NCBI GenBank assembly: GCA_910574345.1
Contig: CAJSZV010000001.1
Location: 105,127-169,126 of the forward strand
DNA from: Clostridiaceae bacterium
GTDB taxonomy: Bacteria > Bacillota > Clostridia > Lachnospirales > Lachnospiraceae
Length of the DNA: 64,000 nt
Direction of reading: 5' to 3'
Position 1 is the first letter of the stretch. Each line of letters starts with the position of its first letter. Both the position numbers and the translations under genes were made by a program. Below the pieces are notes generated by a model. It worked only from the letters and a program-made list of their open reading frames with translations, ran no database searches and was not told where the DNA came from. Positions 18,776 to 27,926 of the stretch are shown here, in pieces.

Positions 18776-19555
18776 ATGAAGATAATTATTCCAATGACAG
18801 GTTATGGTTCTAGATTTGTTGCAGCTGGCTATAAGGAGTTAAAACCGTTTATTCAAGTTGAAGGTAAGACGATCTTAGAGTGGATTATTAACGGAATGTA
18901 TCCCGGTGAAAGGGACATCCTGTTCGTTTGTAGGAAAGAACACATAGATAACATGGATGGTATGAGAAGAAAATTATTAAATATTGCCCCTACGGCCGTC
19001 ATTTATGAAATTGATGATTGGGTTAAGAAAGGACCTGTATATGATGTGCTCAGGGCATCGGATGAGATTGATGATCAGGAACCGGCAATCATTAATTATT
19101 GTGACTTTTACATGACCTGGAAGTGGAATGACGTAAAACAGTCTATTATTTCCCGCGGCTGTGATGGCTGTGTACCATGTTATACGGGATTTCATCCACA
19201 TTTGGTGCCCAAAAAGAATCTATATGCTTCTTGTCGCACAGACGATGAGGATAATCTTGTTGAGATAAGGGAAAAGTATTCGTTTAATGAAGATAAGACC
19301 AAGGCTAAGCATTCTCCTGGGGTATATTATTTCAAGACAGGAAAACTTTTAAAAAAGTATTGTAAGAAATTGGTTGATTCCAAACAGGAATTGAATGGCG
19401 AGTTTTATGCCAGTATGCCCTATAATTTTATGGTTCAGGACGGCCTTAAAGTTTGGATACCTACAAATGTAGATTATTTCTGTCAGTGGGGTACACCAGA
19501 AGATATGAAAGATTCCATATATTGGCTTGACATAATGAAGGGGGTGTTCGGATGA
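18776..19555 (+). CDS. Nucleotidyltransferase, GT-A/NTP-transferase fold
   Basis: 259 residues. IIIPMTGYGSRF at the N-terminus is the nucleotide-binding glycine-rich loop (often PMAGxGxRF in this subgroup), YKELKPFI is the KP-type substrate lysine region, and CQWGTPED is the usual late motif. It is paralogous in layout to the next gene. ATG 18776, with AGGGGG upstream, was chosen over an earlier in-frame start inside the previous gene. It probably activates a sugar or small phosphorylated acid. Confidence 0.78.
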   Translation: MKIIIPMTGYGSRFVAAGYKELKPFIQVEGKTILEWIINGMYPGERDILFVCRKEHIDNMDGMRRKLLNIAPTAVIYEIDDWVKKGPVYDVLRASDEIDDQEPAIINYCDFYMTWKWNDVKQSIISRGCDGCVPCYTGFHPHLVPKKNLYASCRTDDEDNLVEIREKYSFNEDKTKAKHSPGVYYFKTGKLLKKYCKKLVDSKQELNGEFYASMPYNFMVQDGLKVWIPTNVDYFCQWGTPEDMKDSIYWLDIMKGVFG

Positions 19556-20361
19556 ATATATTAATTCCAATGGCTGGTGAAGGAAAAAGGTTTGCGGATA
19601 GGGGATATTCTGTGAGCAAACCGTGTATTCCTACATACGATAGGAAAGATGGGAAGAAAAAACCGATGGTTGTATGTGCAACATTGGATTTGCCTGGAGT
19701 AGAGGAGAATGGAGCAAATGTCATATATGTTAATAGAGATTTCCATAAAAAGGATGGAACAGAGAACCTAATTCATAAGTATTTCAAAGATGCAACGTTT
19801 ATTACTTCTGATCATTTGACGGAAGGACAGGCGTGTACATGTATGTTGGCAGAAAATAGAATAGATAATGAAGAAGAACTCCTGATTGCCGGTTGCGATA
19901 ACGGTATGGAATTCGATTTGAACAGGTTTGATGAAATGAGAAAGGATATGGATTGTATTGTGTTTACATATAGGCATAATGAATCTGTATTGCTCAATCC
20001 AAATTCAATTGGATGGATGAAGGTAGATGAGAGAGGTAATATTTTAGATACATCTATAAAAAAGGCAATCTCTGATACCCCAATGGAGGATCATGCTGTG
20101 GTTGCAACATTTTGGTTCCGGAAAGGAACAATATTTGTAAAGGCTACACAGGATATGCTTGAAAAAAATGATCGAATTAACGGTGAATTCTATGTTGATC
20201 AGGTAATAAAGTATGTTTTGAATAGAGGCTATAAAGCGAAAGTGCTTGAGATAGATAGGTATATTGGATGGGGAACACCAAACGATTATGAACTTTATCA
20301 GAATACATTTGAATATTGGCGGGATTTTTACCTTAAGGATGGAAAAAAGAGGATTGGTTAG
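19552..20361 (+). CDS. Nucleotidyltransferase, second paralogue
   Basis: 269 residues with ILIPMAGEGKRF, VSKPCIP, DNGMEFD (metal-binding region) and IGWGTPNDYE. It shares the fold and ordering of motifs with the preceding gene but has a longer loop after the KP motif (DRKDGKKKPMV). It overlaps the previous stop by 4 bp (ATGA). Two adjacent nucleotidyltransferases of one subfamily suggest two different activated precursors, or a heteromeric enzyme. Confidence 0.78.
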   Translation: MNILIPMAGEGKRFADRGYSVSKPCIPTYDRKDGKKKPMVVCATLDLPGVEENGANVIYVNRDFHKKDGTENLIHKYFKDATFITSDHLTEGQACTCMLAENRIDNEEELLIAGCDNGMEFDLNRFDEMRKDMDCIVFTYRHNESVLLNPNSIGWMKVDERGNILDTSIKKAISDTPMEDHAVVATFWFRKGTIFVKATQDMLEKNDRINGEFYVDQVIKYVLNRGYKAKVLEIDRYIGWGTPNDYELYQNTFEYWRDFYLKDGKKRIG

Positions 20362-20364
20362 ATA

Positions 20365-22221
20365 ATGTGTCATCACATTAAACATATAATAGATAACAAT
20401 AAAACATTAATTGCTATAGTTATTGTAAAAATTATCATTTGTATGATGGTTACATTGCTGTTCTGGAAAATGCGAATAGGAGCATTTGAAACAAACAGTA
20501 GGATAATATTACAGGTCTTTGCTGGAGCAGGAATTGAAATTTTAGTAATATTTTTCTTGAGGATACTCAGGGCTTTAAAGCAAAGGCTAATAGTATTGCT
20601 TATATTGCTTCCTGTTTGGAATATGGAACTATATTTTTACCATAATTTTGTAACGGCATTTTCGATATTATTTTTTATAATCTCTCTTTTTTTGTTAACT
20701 GAGATAAGAAATAAAAGATTCCTTTATCTGGGAGTAATATGCTTTTCATTGTCTTTAATACTTAATTTAAAGTTTTGCTTTTTTATCCCTATTATTTTTT
20801 TCTATATTTATAGGACAAGAAAAATCAGACAAGTTATATTAAGTTCTTTCATATTTTTTGCTGTCCTTTTAGTAGGAATTGTAGTAACGAATATCGATTT
20901 GCTTGATACAGTAGAAGAGCAAGTTGTTTTATTACAAAACTATGGGGAGATACCTCTTATTATTACCTTACTTATTCTTGCTTCTGCCTATATAGGATGT
21001 TATGGGATGTATTTTCATACAAAATGCACACTGTCATATTTTTTGTGCATTGTTAGTATTGGGATTATTGTTTTTAATCCGTTTCAGGTATCTGCAATCT
21101 ATATTTTTTGTACCTGTTTTATAATAACACTGGGTTATATGGACAACGAAAAGAAATTTTTATTAGTGTCGATTTATGCATTTGAAATCATGATTTCCAC
21201 GATTTATCTATACTGTAAAGTGGCGCAGTGTGTTATTGGACTTAACTGTGCAGCCTCAGCGGGGTATTTGGTGTTGGGTTACGAGATTTATTGTATTATT
21301 ACAAGAAATGATATGATATTTAGGCGCGGCATCAATCCATTTATAATCGGAATAGGAGGTGATAGCGGGGCTGGAAAAAGTTCACTGATTCAGTTGATAA
21401 AGCAACTTTTGACATCGAATGAGGCAACCCTTTTTATTGAAGGTGATGGTGATCATAAGTGGGAACGGGGAGACAAAAATTGGAGTAACTATACTGCACT
21501 GAATCCAGAAGCAAACTATTTGTATCGACAGGCCTATGATATTATTTCTTTAAGAAAGCATGCATCCGTTTATCGATCGGAATATGATCATCAATCAGGT
21601 AAATTTACTGAGGCACATAGAGTAAAGAATGGGAAGTATATTGTACTAAGCGGTCTTCATGCATTATTTCTCCCGCTTCTGAGAAAAGAACTTGATTTGA
21701 AAATATATCTTGATACGGATGAAAAGCTTCAGAAATATTGGAAAATCAAAAGAGATAAAAAGGAACGTGGCTATTCTGTTGAAGAAATATTGTCCCAGAT
21801 TGAAAAAAGGCGTAATGATGTGGAGGAATATATATATCCACAACGGCAGTATGCCGGTCTTATAATCAGATATTTTGATAGCACATTAGAAAACGCCTAT
21901 CAAGAAAATCATCAAGAGATTTTAAGTGTAACTATTACACTTTCGATAGAAAATAATCTTGAGCAGCTGATAGCTGAGTTAAATAAGTATGGTTTGAATA
22001 TATGTTGCGAAATATCTAAGGATTTTAATTGGCAGACAGTAATGATAAATGGAATATATCTACATGGAAAGAATATTGATTTTGAGAAAATAGCACAAAC
22101 TACAATACCTTTGTATAAAGAACTTTTTCTTTTTGAACCAGATTGGCAAATTGGGATCAACGGAATAGTCCAACTATTTTTGGCTGTTGCAATAGGAAAG
22201 AAGTTGAGATCAGGCGTATGA
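20365..22221 (+). CDS. Membrane protein fused to uridine-kinase-like P-loop domain
   Basis: 618 residues. Residues about 1-320 form roughly ten hydrophobic helices. From about 325 a soluble P-loop domain begins with GIGGDSGAGKSS (Walker A), then DHKWERGD and IVLSGLHALFLP, matching the uridine kinase/phosphoribulokinase family. A ferredoxin-like tail follows (about 515-618). It presumably phosphorylates a polar precursor at the membrane. The stop overlaps the HAD start (ATGA). The family role of this fusion is not one I recognise. Confidence 0.7.
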   Translation: MCHHIKHIIDNNKTLIAIVIVKIIICMMVTLLFWKMRIGAFETNSRIILQVFAGAGIEILVIFFLRILRALKQRLIVLLILLPVWNMELYFYHNFVTAFSILFFIISLFLLTEIRNKRFLYLGVICFSLSLILNLKFCFFIPIIFFYIYRTRKIRQVILSSFIFFAVLLVGIVVTNIDLLDTVEEQVVLLQNYGEIPLIITLLILASAYIGCYGMYFHTKCTLSYFLCIVSIGIIVFNPFQVSAIYIFCTCFIITLGYMDNEKKFLLVSIYAFEIMISTIYLYCKVAQCVIGLNCAASAGYLVLGYEIYCIITRNDMIFRRGINPFIIGIGGDSGAGKSSLIQLIKQLLTSNEATLFIEGDGDHKWERGDKNWSNYTALNPEANYLYRQAYDIISLRKHASVYRSEYDHQSGKFTEAHRVKNGKYIVLSGLHALFLPLLRKELDLKIYLDTDEKLQKYWKIKRDKKERGYSVEEILSQIEKRRNDVEEYIYPQRQYAGLIIRYFDSTLENAYQENHQEILSVTITLSIENNLEQLIAELNKYGLNICCEISKDFNWQTVMINGIYLHGKNIDFEKIAQTTIPLYKELFLFEPDWQIGINGIVQLFLAVAIGKKLRSGV

Positions 22222-22865
22222 AGACGATAATTTTTGATTTAGATGATACGATTTACAGTTATAAAGACTGTAATTATGCAGCTGAAAAGGCATTATATAG
22301 GAAAATATCACAAGATTGTTTGATAACGGAAGATGAGGCGGCACAATATTTAAAGTTCGCAAAAAGAGGGGTAAAGGATTTAGTAGGAGGAACGGCTGCA
22401 GAACATAATCGATTCCTTTATATGCAATATATATGCGAATTGCTGAAAATCTATCCATTTCGCTATGCGTATAACTGGTACAGGATATATTGGGATATTT
22501 TTTTAAATGTGTGCTATCCTTATGAATATGTGATCCCGACGTTTGAGTATTTGGCCAAAAAAGAAATAAAAATAGGTATTTTGACTGATTTAACGGTTTA
22601 TATACAGTTTAAAAAGATTAAAAAACTGCAGATCGAGAAATATATTGATTATATAGTTACCAGTGAAGAAGTTGGATGTGAAAAACCACACGAAAAAATG
22701 TTTTTGAAAGCTTTGGAAAAGGCACATTGTGCTCCTAGTGAGGCATTCATGCTAGGGGATAGTTTAGAGAAGGACATACTTGGAGCAAAGGCATGCGGAA
22801 TAGAGGGTATTCTCTACAAAAACGGAGTGAATGTATTAGATTTATTAAAGAAGATGGGGTGCTGA
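22218..22865 (+). CDS. HAD-superfamily hydrolase
   Basis: 215 residues with HAD motif I FDLDDTIY at the N-terminus, motif II GILTDLT near 120, the motif III region GCEKPHEKMF near 155, and motif IV MLGDSLEKD near 180. It is a probable phosphatase of small phosphorylated metabolites. ATG 22218 overlaps the previous stop. It sits between a kinase-like gene and a class II aldolase, which suggests all three serve one precursor pathway. Confidence 0.85.
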   Translation: MKTIIFDLDDTIYSYKDCNYAAEKALYRKISQDCLITEDEAAQYLKFAKRGVKDLVGGTAAEHNRFLYMQYICELLKIYPFRYAYNWYRIYWDIFLNVCYPYEYVIPTFEYLAKKEIKIGILTDLTVYIQFKKIKKLQIEKYIDYIVTSEEVGCEKPHEKMFLKALEKAHCAPSEAFMLGDSLEKDILGAKACGIEGILYKNGVNVLDLLKKMGC

Positions 22866-22866
22866 T

Positions 22867-23901
22867 ATGAATGGGTTTGTAAAAATATCGAGATATGCTG
22901 GAATGCGAGAGGATCTGGTGCAGGCTGGAGGTGGAAACTCATCTTATAAAATAGATGATTCAAAGATGATAATAAAAGCATCGGGTGTTCAACTGGCAGA
23001 ACTGACGGAAGAAACGGGATATGCTGCTGTAAGCTATAAAAAGATTGCAGAAGCATTTTTAAGTAATGGTCATTTGGATCAACTAACAGAAGAAAGCAGT
23101 AAAAAAATATTATCAGATGCGCTAATTGAAGGGGAAAATCCCTCAATAGAGACTTTTCTTCATGCTATATCCGGGAAATATACTCTACATACACATCCTA
23201 TCACAGTAAATGCACTTGCGTGCCGTAAGGATGGTATGGAGGTACTTAAAGAATTATTTCCAGAAGCATTAATTGTTCCTTATGCTACACCGGGGGTGGA
23301 ACTTGCAAAGACATATTTTCATGCTTATAAGAAAAATGCGGAATATCCAGATCAGATTTTTGAGTATATTTTTCTTCAAAACCATGGTCTTGTGGTAAGT
23401 GCGCAGACAGCGGATCAAGTTATTGAAAAAACAGAGTATGTGATAAAAAAAATCGAGGATTATCTCGGCTGCGATTACAGTGATTATCATCGGCTCACTA
23501 ATTTGTGGAGATATTTTCCTGATAAGATTGTGTGGGAGGTCACAGATACTCATATCATTTCGGCATTTCATCAGATGGGGGATGCCTGGGATAGCTCTTT
23601 TTGTCCTGATTGTGTAGTATTTCTTGGAAAGAAACCTATGAAACTGCCAACCGCCTTTACAGAAGCGGATATTAAATCTTTTGAATATAAATATGGAAAT
23701 CCCATTGTTATATTATGGCAGAATCAGTTTTATCTTTTGGCAGATAGTGTAAAAAAGGCAATGGAAGCACAGAGCATTATGAGTTTTAGCGCACAGGTTA
23801 TGCAATTAAATATGGGAAATGAATATAATTTGTTGACGGATAAAGAGCAGAATTTTTTATTGAACTGGGATGCGGAGAAATATAGAAGAAATATGAAATA
23901 A
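22867..23901 (+). CDS. Class II aldolase/adducin-family protein
   Basis: 344 residues. LHTHPITVNALACRKDG supplies the HxH zinc ligands and FLQNHGLVVSAQT the third histidine, as in class II aldolases and epimerases of the AraD/FucA family. The N-terminal AGGGNSSYKI is the phosphate-binding loop. It is longer than the usual 220-residue enzymes by a C-terminal extension (about 220-344). It could make or split a ketose phosphate for the polysaccharide; the substrate is unknown. Confidence 0.8.
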   Translation: MNGFVKISRYAGMREDLVQAGGGNSSYKIDDSKMIIKASGVQLAELTEETGYAAVSYKKIAEAFLSNGHLDQLTEESSKKILSDALIEGENPSIETFLHAISGKYTLHTHPITVNALACRKDGMEVLKELFPEALIVPYATPGVELAKTYFHAYKKNAEYPDQIFEYIFLQNHGLVVSAQTADQVIEKTEYVIKKIEDYLGCDYSDYHRLTNLWRYFPDKIVWEVTDTHIISAFHQMGDAWDSSFCPDCVVFLGKKPMKLPTAFTEADIKSFEYKYGNPIVILWQNQFYLLADSVKKAMEAQSIMSFSAQVMQLNMGNEYNLLTDKEQNFLLNWDAEKYRRNMK

Positions 23902-23929
23902 AATTCGACAATGGAGGAGCATATAGCAT

Positions 23930-24535
23930 ATGGAATATATAGCACATAGGATAAATACAGTGGCGGAACTTCGGAGGCTTCCGACAAATTATGGTGTTGA
24001 ACTTGATTTGAGAGATAACCTTAATGGTAGAATATATATACAACATAATCCTTTTGAACCGGGAGAAGATTTTGAGGATTATTTAAGGGAGTATCATCAT
24101 GGAACGATGATACTTAATGTAAAAAGTGAACGTATTGAGTTTAAAATATTGGAGATGCTTTTGCAGTATGGTGTTAAATCTTATTTTTTTCTTGATTCAA
24201 CATTTCCAATGATTTATTTGCTGAGTGAGCAGGGAGAAAAAAATGTAGCGATACGGATATCGGAATTTGAAGGAATAGATACAGCACGAAATATGGCTGG
24301 ACGAATTGAATGGATTTGGGTTGATTGTTTTACAAAGATTCCAATAGGGAAAAGAGAGGCAGATGAACTGCACGATTTAGGGTACAAACTTTGTTTTGTA
24401 TCTCCGGAACTTGAAGGCAGGCAGGACGATATAAAATTTTATGCGGAACGAATAGCATCAGAGGGATTAGAAATAGATGCTATTTGTACCAAATATTATA
24501 ATATTGATAAATGGAGAGATATGTTAGCAGAGTAA
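23930..24535 (+). CDS. GDPD-like TIM-barrel protein (divergent)
   Basis: 201 residues. The start EYIAHRINT and GVELDLRDNLNGRIYIQHNP resemble the glycerophosphodiester phosphodiesterase core (AHR, ExD, HxP motifs), though the first motif is altered and the protein is short for the family. It ends with WRDMLAE. It may act on a phosphodiester-linked precursor or be a related sugar-phosphate lyase. The assignment rests on these three short motifs. Confidence 0.5.
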   Translation: MEYIAHRINTVAELRRLPTNYGVELDLRDNLNGRIYIQHNPFEPGEDFEDYLREYHHGTMILNVKSERIEFKILEMLLQYGVKSYFFLDSTFPMIYLLSEQGEKNVAIRISEFEGIDTARNMAGRIEWIWVDCFTKIPIGKREADELHDLGYKLCFVSPELEGRQDDIKFYAERIASEGLEIDAICTKYYNIDKWRDMLAE

Positions 24536-24578
24536 GAGGTTATGTCGTGCTGAATCACGATAAAGGAGAACAAAGGAA

Positions 24579-25700
24579 ATGAAAGTAGAAAAACTTTTAG
24601 AAATAATAGGAGCAGATTTTTATACGGGAGTACCAGACTCCCAGCTTAAGCCGCTTTGCAACTACTTGATGGATACTTACGGAATTGATCCAAAACACCA
24701 TATCATTGCAGCGAACGAAGGAAATTGTACGGCGCTGGCGGCGGGTTACCATCTGGCTACCGGGAAAATACCCGTTGTATATATGCAGAACAGTGGCGAG
24801 GGCAATATCATAAATCCGGTTGCAAGTCTTCTGAATGAGAAAGTGTACGGGATTCCCTGTATATTTATGATTGGATGGCGTGGAGAACCGGGTATCCATG
24901 ACGAACCGCAGCATATTTACCAAGGTGAAGTTACAATAAAGCTGCTGGAGGATATGAATATTAAATCCTTTATTATCGGAAAAGATACGACGGACGACAA
25001 AGTGGAAGCCGTAATGGCGGAGTACCGGGAGGTGCTGGCCCTGGGCGGAAATGTAGCGTTTGTTGTACGCAAAGGGGCTGTTTCCTATGATAGTAAGGTG
25101 ATATATGATAATAGGAATACTATGGCCCGCGAGGAGGTAATCCGGCATATTGTAAGAGTGAGTGGTGAAGATCCCATAATATCCACAACCGGAAAAGCCA
25201 GCCGTGAATTATTTGAAATCAGGACTGCCAATGGTCAGAGCCATAAATATGATTTCCTCACAGTAGGTTCCATGGGACACAGCAGCAGCATCGCCCTGGG
25301 GGCAGCGGTCAGCAAGCCGGATACACGGATATGGTGCGTGGACGGAGATGGGGCCGTGCTTATGCATATGGGGGCTATGGCGGTGATTGGTGCCAATAAA
25401 CCAAAGAATTTAATCCATGTAATAATCAATAATGGCGCACATGAAACCGTTGGGGGGATGCCGACGGTAGCGGGACAGATTGATCTGGTTACGATTGCAA
25501 AAGGCTGTGGGTATCCATACGCAGTCAATGTTAGTAATTTTGATGATCTGGATCAGGAATTGCAGGCGGTAAAAGACAGGAATGAATTATGTATGATCGA
25601 AGTTAAATGTTCCATAGGCTCACGAGATGATCTTGGAAGACCGACAACCTCGGCTATTGAAAATAAGCAAAAATTTATGAGATATTTACAAAGTCTATAA
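24579..25700 (+). CDS. Phosphonopyruvate decarboxylase
   Basis: 373 residues of the TPP-dependent decarboxylase type. TGVPDSQLKPLCNY and AANEGNCTALAAGYHLATG at the N-terminus, plus CVDGDGAVLMHMGAMAVIG and INNGAHETVGG at the C-terminal TPP site, are typical of phosphonopyruvate decarboxylases (aepY/Ppd). It converts phosphonopyruvate to phosphonoacetaldehyde, making the PEP mutase reaction irreversible in practice. It lies 9.7 kb from the PEP mutase gene in the same operon and shares its higher G+C look. A strong AAAGGAG site precedes it. Confidence 0.9.
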   Translation: MKVEKLLEIIGADFYTGVPDSQLKPLCNYLMDTYGIDPKHHIIAANEGNCTALAAGYHLATGKIPVVYMQNSGEGNIINPVASLLNEKVYGIPCIFMIGWRGEPGIHDEPQHIYQGEVTIKLLEDMNIKSFIIGKDTTDDKVEAVMAEYREVLALGGNVAFVVRKGAVSYDSKVIYDNRNTMAREEVIRHIVRVSGEDPIISTTGKASRELFEIRTANGQSHKYDFLTVGSMGHSSSIALGAAVSKPDTRIWCVDGDGAVLMHMGAMAVIGANKPKNLIHVIINNGAHETVGGMPTVAGQIDLVTIAKGCGYPYAVNVSNFDDLDQELQAVKDRNELCMIEVKCSIGSRDDLGRPTTSAIENKQKFMRYLQSL

Positions 25701-25733
25701 ATAAAAGGATAGAAGCCGGTGGAGGTATACTTT

Positions 25734-26156
25734 ATGAATTTTCATAAAATTTTTCACTATGGGCAGAAAGCTAACAGGAACGGTAATAAATTGATAGTGA
25801 AACTCTGCAAATTTATTATGCGAGTTTATTATAATTGCGATATTGATTTTTCGGCCCAGATTGATGAGAGTGTTTGGCTGTGTCATAATGGTTTTGGAAT
25901 AGTAATTAATCCCAAAGTTGTCGTGGGGGGGGGTACGACGATACAGCATTCTGTGACACTTGGAGAAATACAATATAATGGTGCGGCTCCCATAATTGGG
26001 AGGAATTGTTTCATCGGTGCCAGAGCGGTTGTTTTGGGGAATGTCCACATAGGAGATAATGTAAGAATCGGTGCAGGTGCTGTTGTCTTAGAAAGTATTC
26101 CTGACCATTGTACAGCAGTCGGAGTTCCGGCCAGAATAGTAAAAAGGAAAGAATGA
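25734..26156 (+). CDS. Hexapeptide-repeat acetyltransferase (CysE-like) with in-frame G9 tract
   Basis: 140 residues. A left-handed beta-helix runs from about 55 to 135 with hexapeptide turns (IGRNCFIGARAVVLGN, IGDNVRIGAGAVVLE). It belongs to the short serine-acetyltransferase-like group used for O-acetylating glycans. Start ATG 25734 follows GGAGG at 25721-25725. Nine consecutive Gs at 25925-25933 encode VGGG about 64 residues in. The frame is open here, and loss or gain of one G would truncate the protein at about half length. Confidence 0.8.
   Translation: MNFHKIFHYGQKANRNGNKLIVKLCKFIMRVYYNCDIDFSAQIDESVWLCHNGFGIVINPKVVVGGGTTIQHSVTLGEIQYNGAAPIIGRNCFIGARAVVLGNVHIGDNVRIGAGAVVLESIPDHCTAVGVPARIVKRKE
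25925..25933 (+). repeat. Poly-G tract (G9), gene currently in frame
   Basis: Nine Gs, bounded by T on each side, inside the hexapeptide acetyltransferase gene. One of four G8-G9 tracts in the acyl-modification block (25.7-33.0 kb); none this long was seen elsewhere on the plus strand of the window. Confidence 0.9.
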
Positions 26157-26201
26157 GTTCAGATATATATCTTTTAAGAAATACGAAGGGGAGAACGATA
26201 C

Positions 26202-27926
26202 ATGAATATCTGCCATTATTTAAAATCCAAAATGAATTATCCCCAATTTATATTATGTATGGAAATAGTAGCGCCTTATTTCTGGCTTATCCTCCTCAAA
26301 AATACAGATTCATACTTTAGTGTTTATATTCTGTGTGCAGTATTAAGTGTATATGGCCATAATCAAAAAGTTATGATGGAAAATAATAGGGTGGGAAGAG
26401 TCATAGTATCTGCTGTTCTTTCTGTCATGGTTATATCTGCCAATTACCGAATTTTTGTGAATGGATCCGGAGTTTTAAAAGCAGTCATTTGCTTTTTTAT
26501 GGGTATCTTTGTCTTTGATGGCTGGGTCATGCTGGTTGAGAATGTGTCTGAGAAGGTTGGGGGGTACACGGCTTCAAAAACGAATCATATTTTTATAGTA
26601 TCACTTTGCGTGTTGCTTATTTCTTATGGATTTTATTTCATAATGGCAGCATGGCCGGGAAATCTTGATACGGATAGCTTTCGTTCCATCAAACAGATTC
26701 TCAGCGGAAATTATTCTGATCATCATCCGATTTGTTTTACATTACTTGTAAAGTTTTGGCTGGATATTGGCAGAATATTTTCGTCAGATATTAATTTGGG
26801 GATAGGTTTGTATATCTTATTTCAGATGTCTGCCATGATTTTGATTTATGCTTTTATAATAGACACAGTAAACAATATAGCAGGAAAAAAGATTGCATTA
26901 GCTTTTTTGGGATGGTATGCAGTAAATCCAATACATATCTGCAATAATGTTAGTGTGTGGAAAGATATCATTTTTTCGGGAGCAGTAGCATTATTTGTAT
27001 GTGCATTGACGAGAATTTTGTATGGTTTGGGAAGAGAACGAATAAATTATATATGCTTATTATTAGGAGGGATTGGTTTTACGGTTTTTCGGCATAATGG
27101 AAAGATTGCTTTTATTGGCGTATTGATTTTTATGCTTTGCTTACGGAAGATGATTGAAAAAAAGATAGTAGCTGTTTCTATGTCAGCATTCGGTCTGGCA
27201 TTCGTGCTGATATCTACAGGAATGAAAGCAACAGGGGCCGAGAAAACAGCAACTGTCGACTCCTTATCGATTCCTTTGCAGCAAATATCGAGAGTATTGG
27301 CTGATGGCTGTGAAATTACGAATGAACAACGACAAATACTTGGACAAGTAGCAGATTTAGAAAAGATTCCTGATCTTTACGTATATTATGTTTCCGATCC
27401 CATAAAGGGAGAAGTTTATACATTTGGAAATCAGCAATATATAAAAAGGAACATATTTGATTTTGTTAAAGCATATGTACAGATCGGACTGCGCTATCCA
27501 GACAAATATGTTAAAGCATGGATTGATATGACAAGAGGATATTGGAACGGTGGTTATCCTTATTTTAAGTGGGCAAATTATGTGAAGGATAATGATCTAG
27601 GTATTAGGAGAAGTAATGCTTTCCCGCTAATAAGCAAATGCTATGATGTTTCTCTTCGATTCATTGCAAAGAGCAGTTTACTGCAGCCATGCATATCTAT
27701 AGGATTTCATATATGGATATGGATTATTTCTATCTGGGTTTTTGTATGCAAAGAGAATGGAAAGGCGCTGATTACTGTGGTGCCAGTAGCTCTTATTGTT
27801 GTCACAATATACATAGCTACACCATTGGACAGTGAACTACGCTATGTATATCCAATATTTACCTGCTTGCCGTTAACTATTGGGCAATTATTTGTTAAGC
27901 GATCCACCAGGGAGATTCAAAAGTGA
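26202..27926 (+). CDS. DUF6020-type multipass membrane protein
   Basis: 574 residues with about 12 hydrophobic segments and a periplasm-side block YFIMAAWPGNLDTDSFRS near 150, which resembles DUF6020/GT-C-like membrane glycosyltransferases seen in Firmicutes capsule loci. The acidic LDTD sequence after the second long helix pair suggests a lipid-phosphate-sugar-dependent transferase. It is followed with 4-bp overlap by the SGNH gene. Specific function is unknown. Confidence 0.6.
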   Translation: MNICHYLKSKMNYPQFILCMEIVAPYFWLILLKNTDSYFSVYILCAVLSVYGHNQKVMMENNRVGRVIVSAVLSVMVISANYRIFVNGSGVLKAVICFFMGIFVFDGWVMLVENVSEKVGGYTASKTNHIFIVSLCVLLISYGFYFIMAAWPGNLDTDSFRSIKQILSGNYSDHHPICFTLLVKFWLDIGRIFSSDINLGIGLYILFQMSAMILIYAFIIDTVNNIAGKKIALAFLGWYAVNPIHICNNVSVWKDIIFSGAVALFVCALTRILYGLGRERINYICLLLGGIGFTVFRHNGKIAFIGVLIFMLCLRKMIEKKIVAVSMSAFGLAFVLISTGMKATGAEKTATVDSLSIPLQQISRVLADGCEITNEQRQILGQVADLEKIPDLYVYYVSDPIKGEVYTFGNQQYIKRNIFDFVKAYVQIGLRYPDKYVKAWIDMTRGYWNGGYPYFKWANYVKDNDLGIRRSNAFPLISKCYDVSLRFIAKSSLLQPCISIGFHIWIWIISIWVFVCKENGKALITVVPVALIVVTIYIATPLDSELRYVYPIFTCLPLTIGQLFVKRSTREIQK

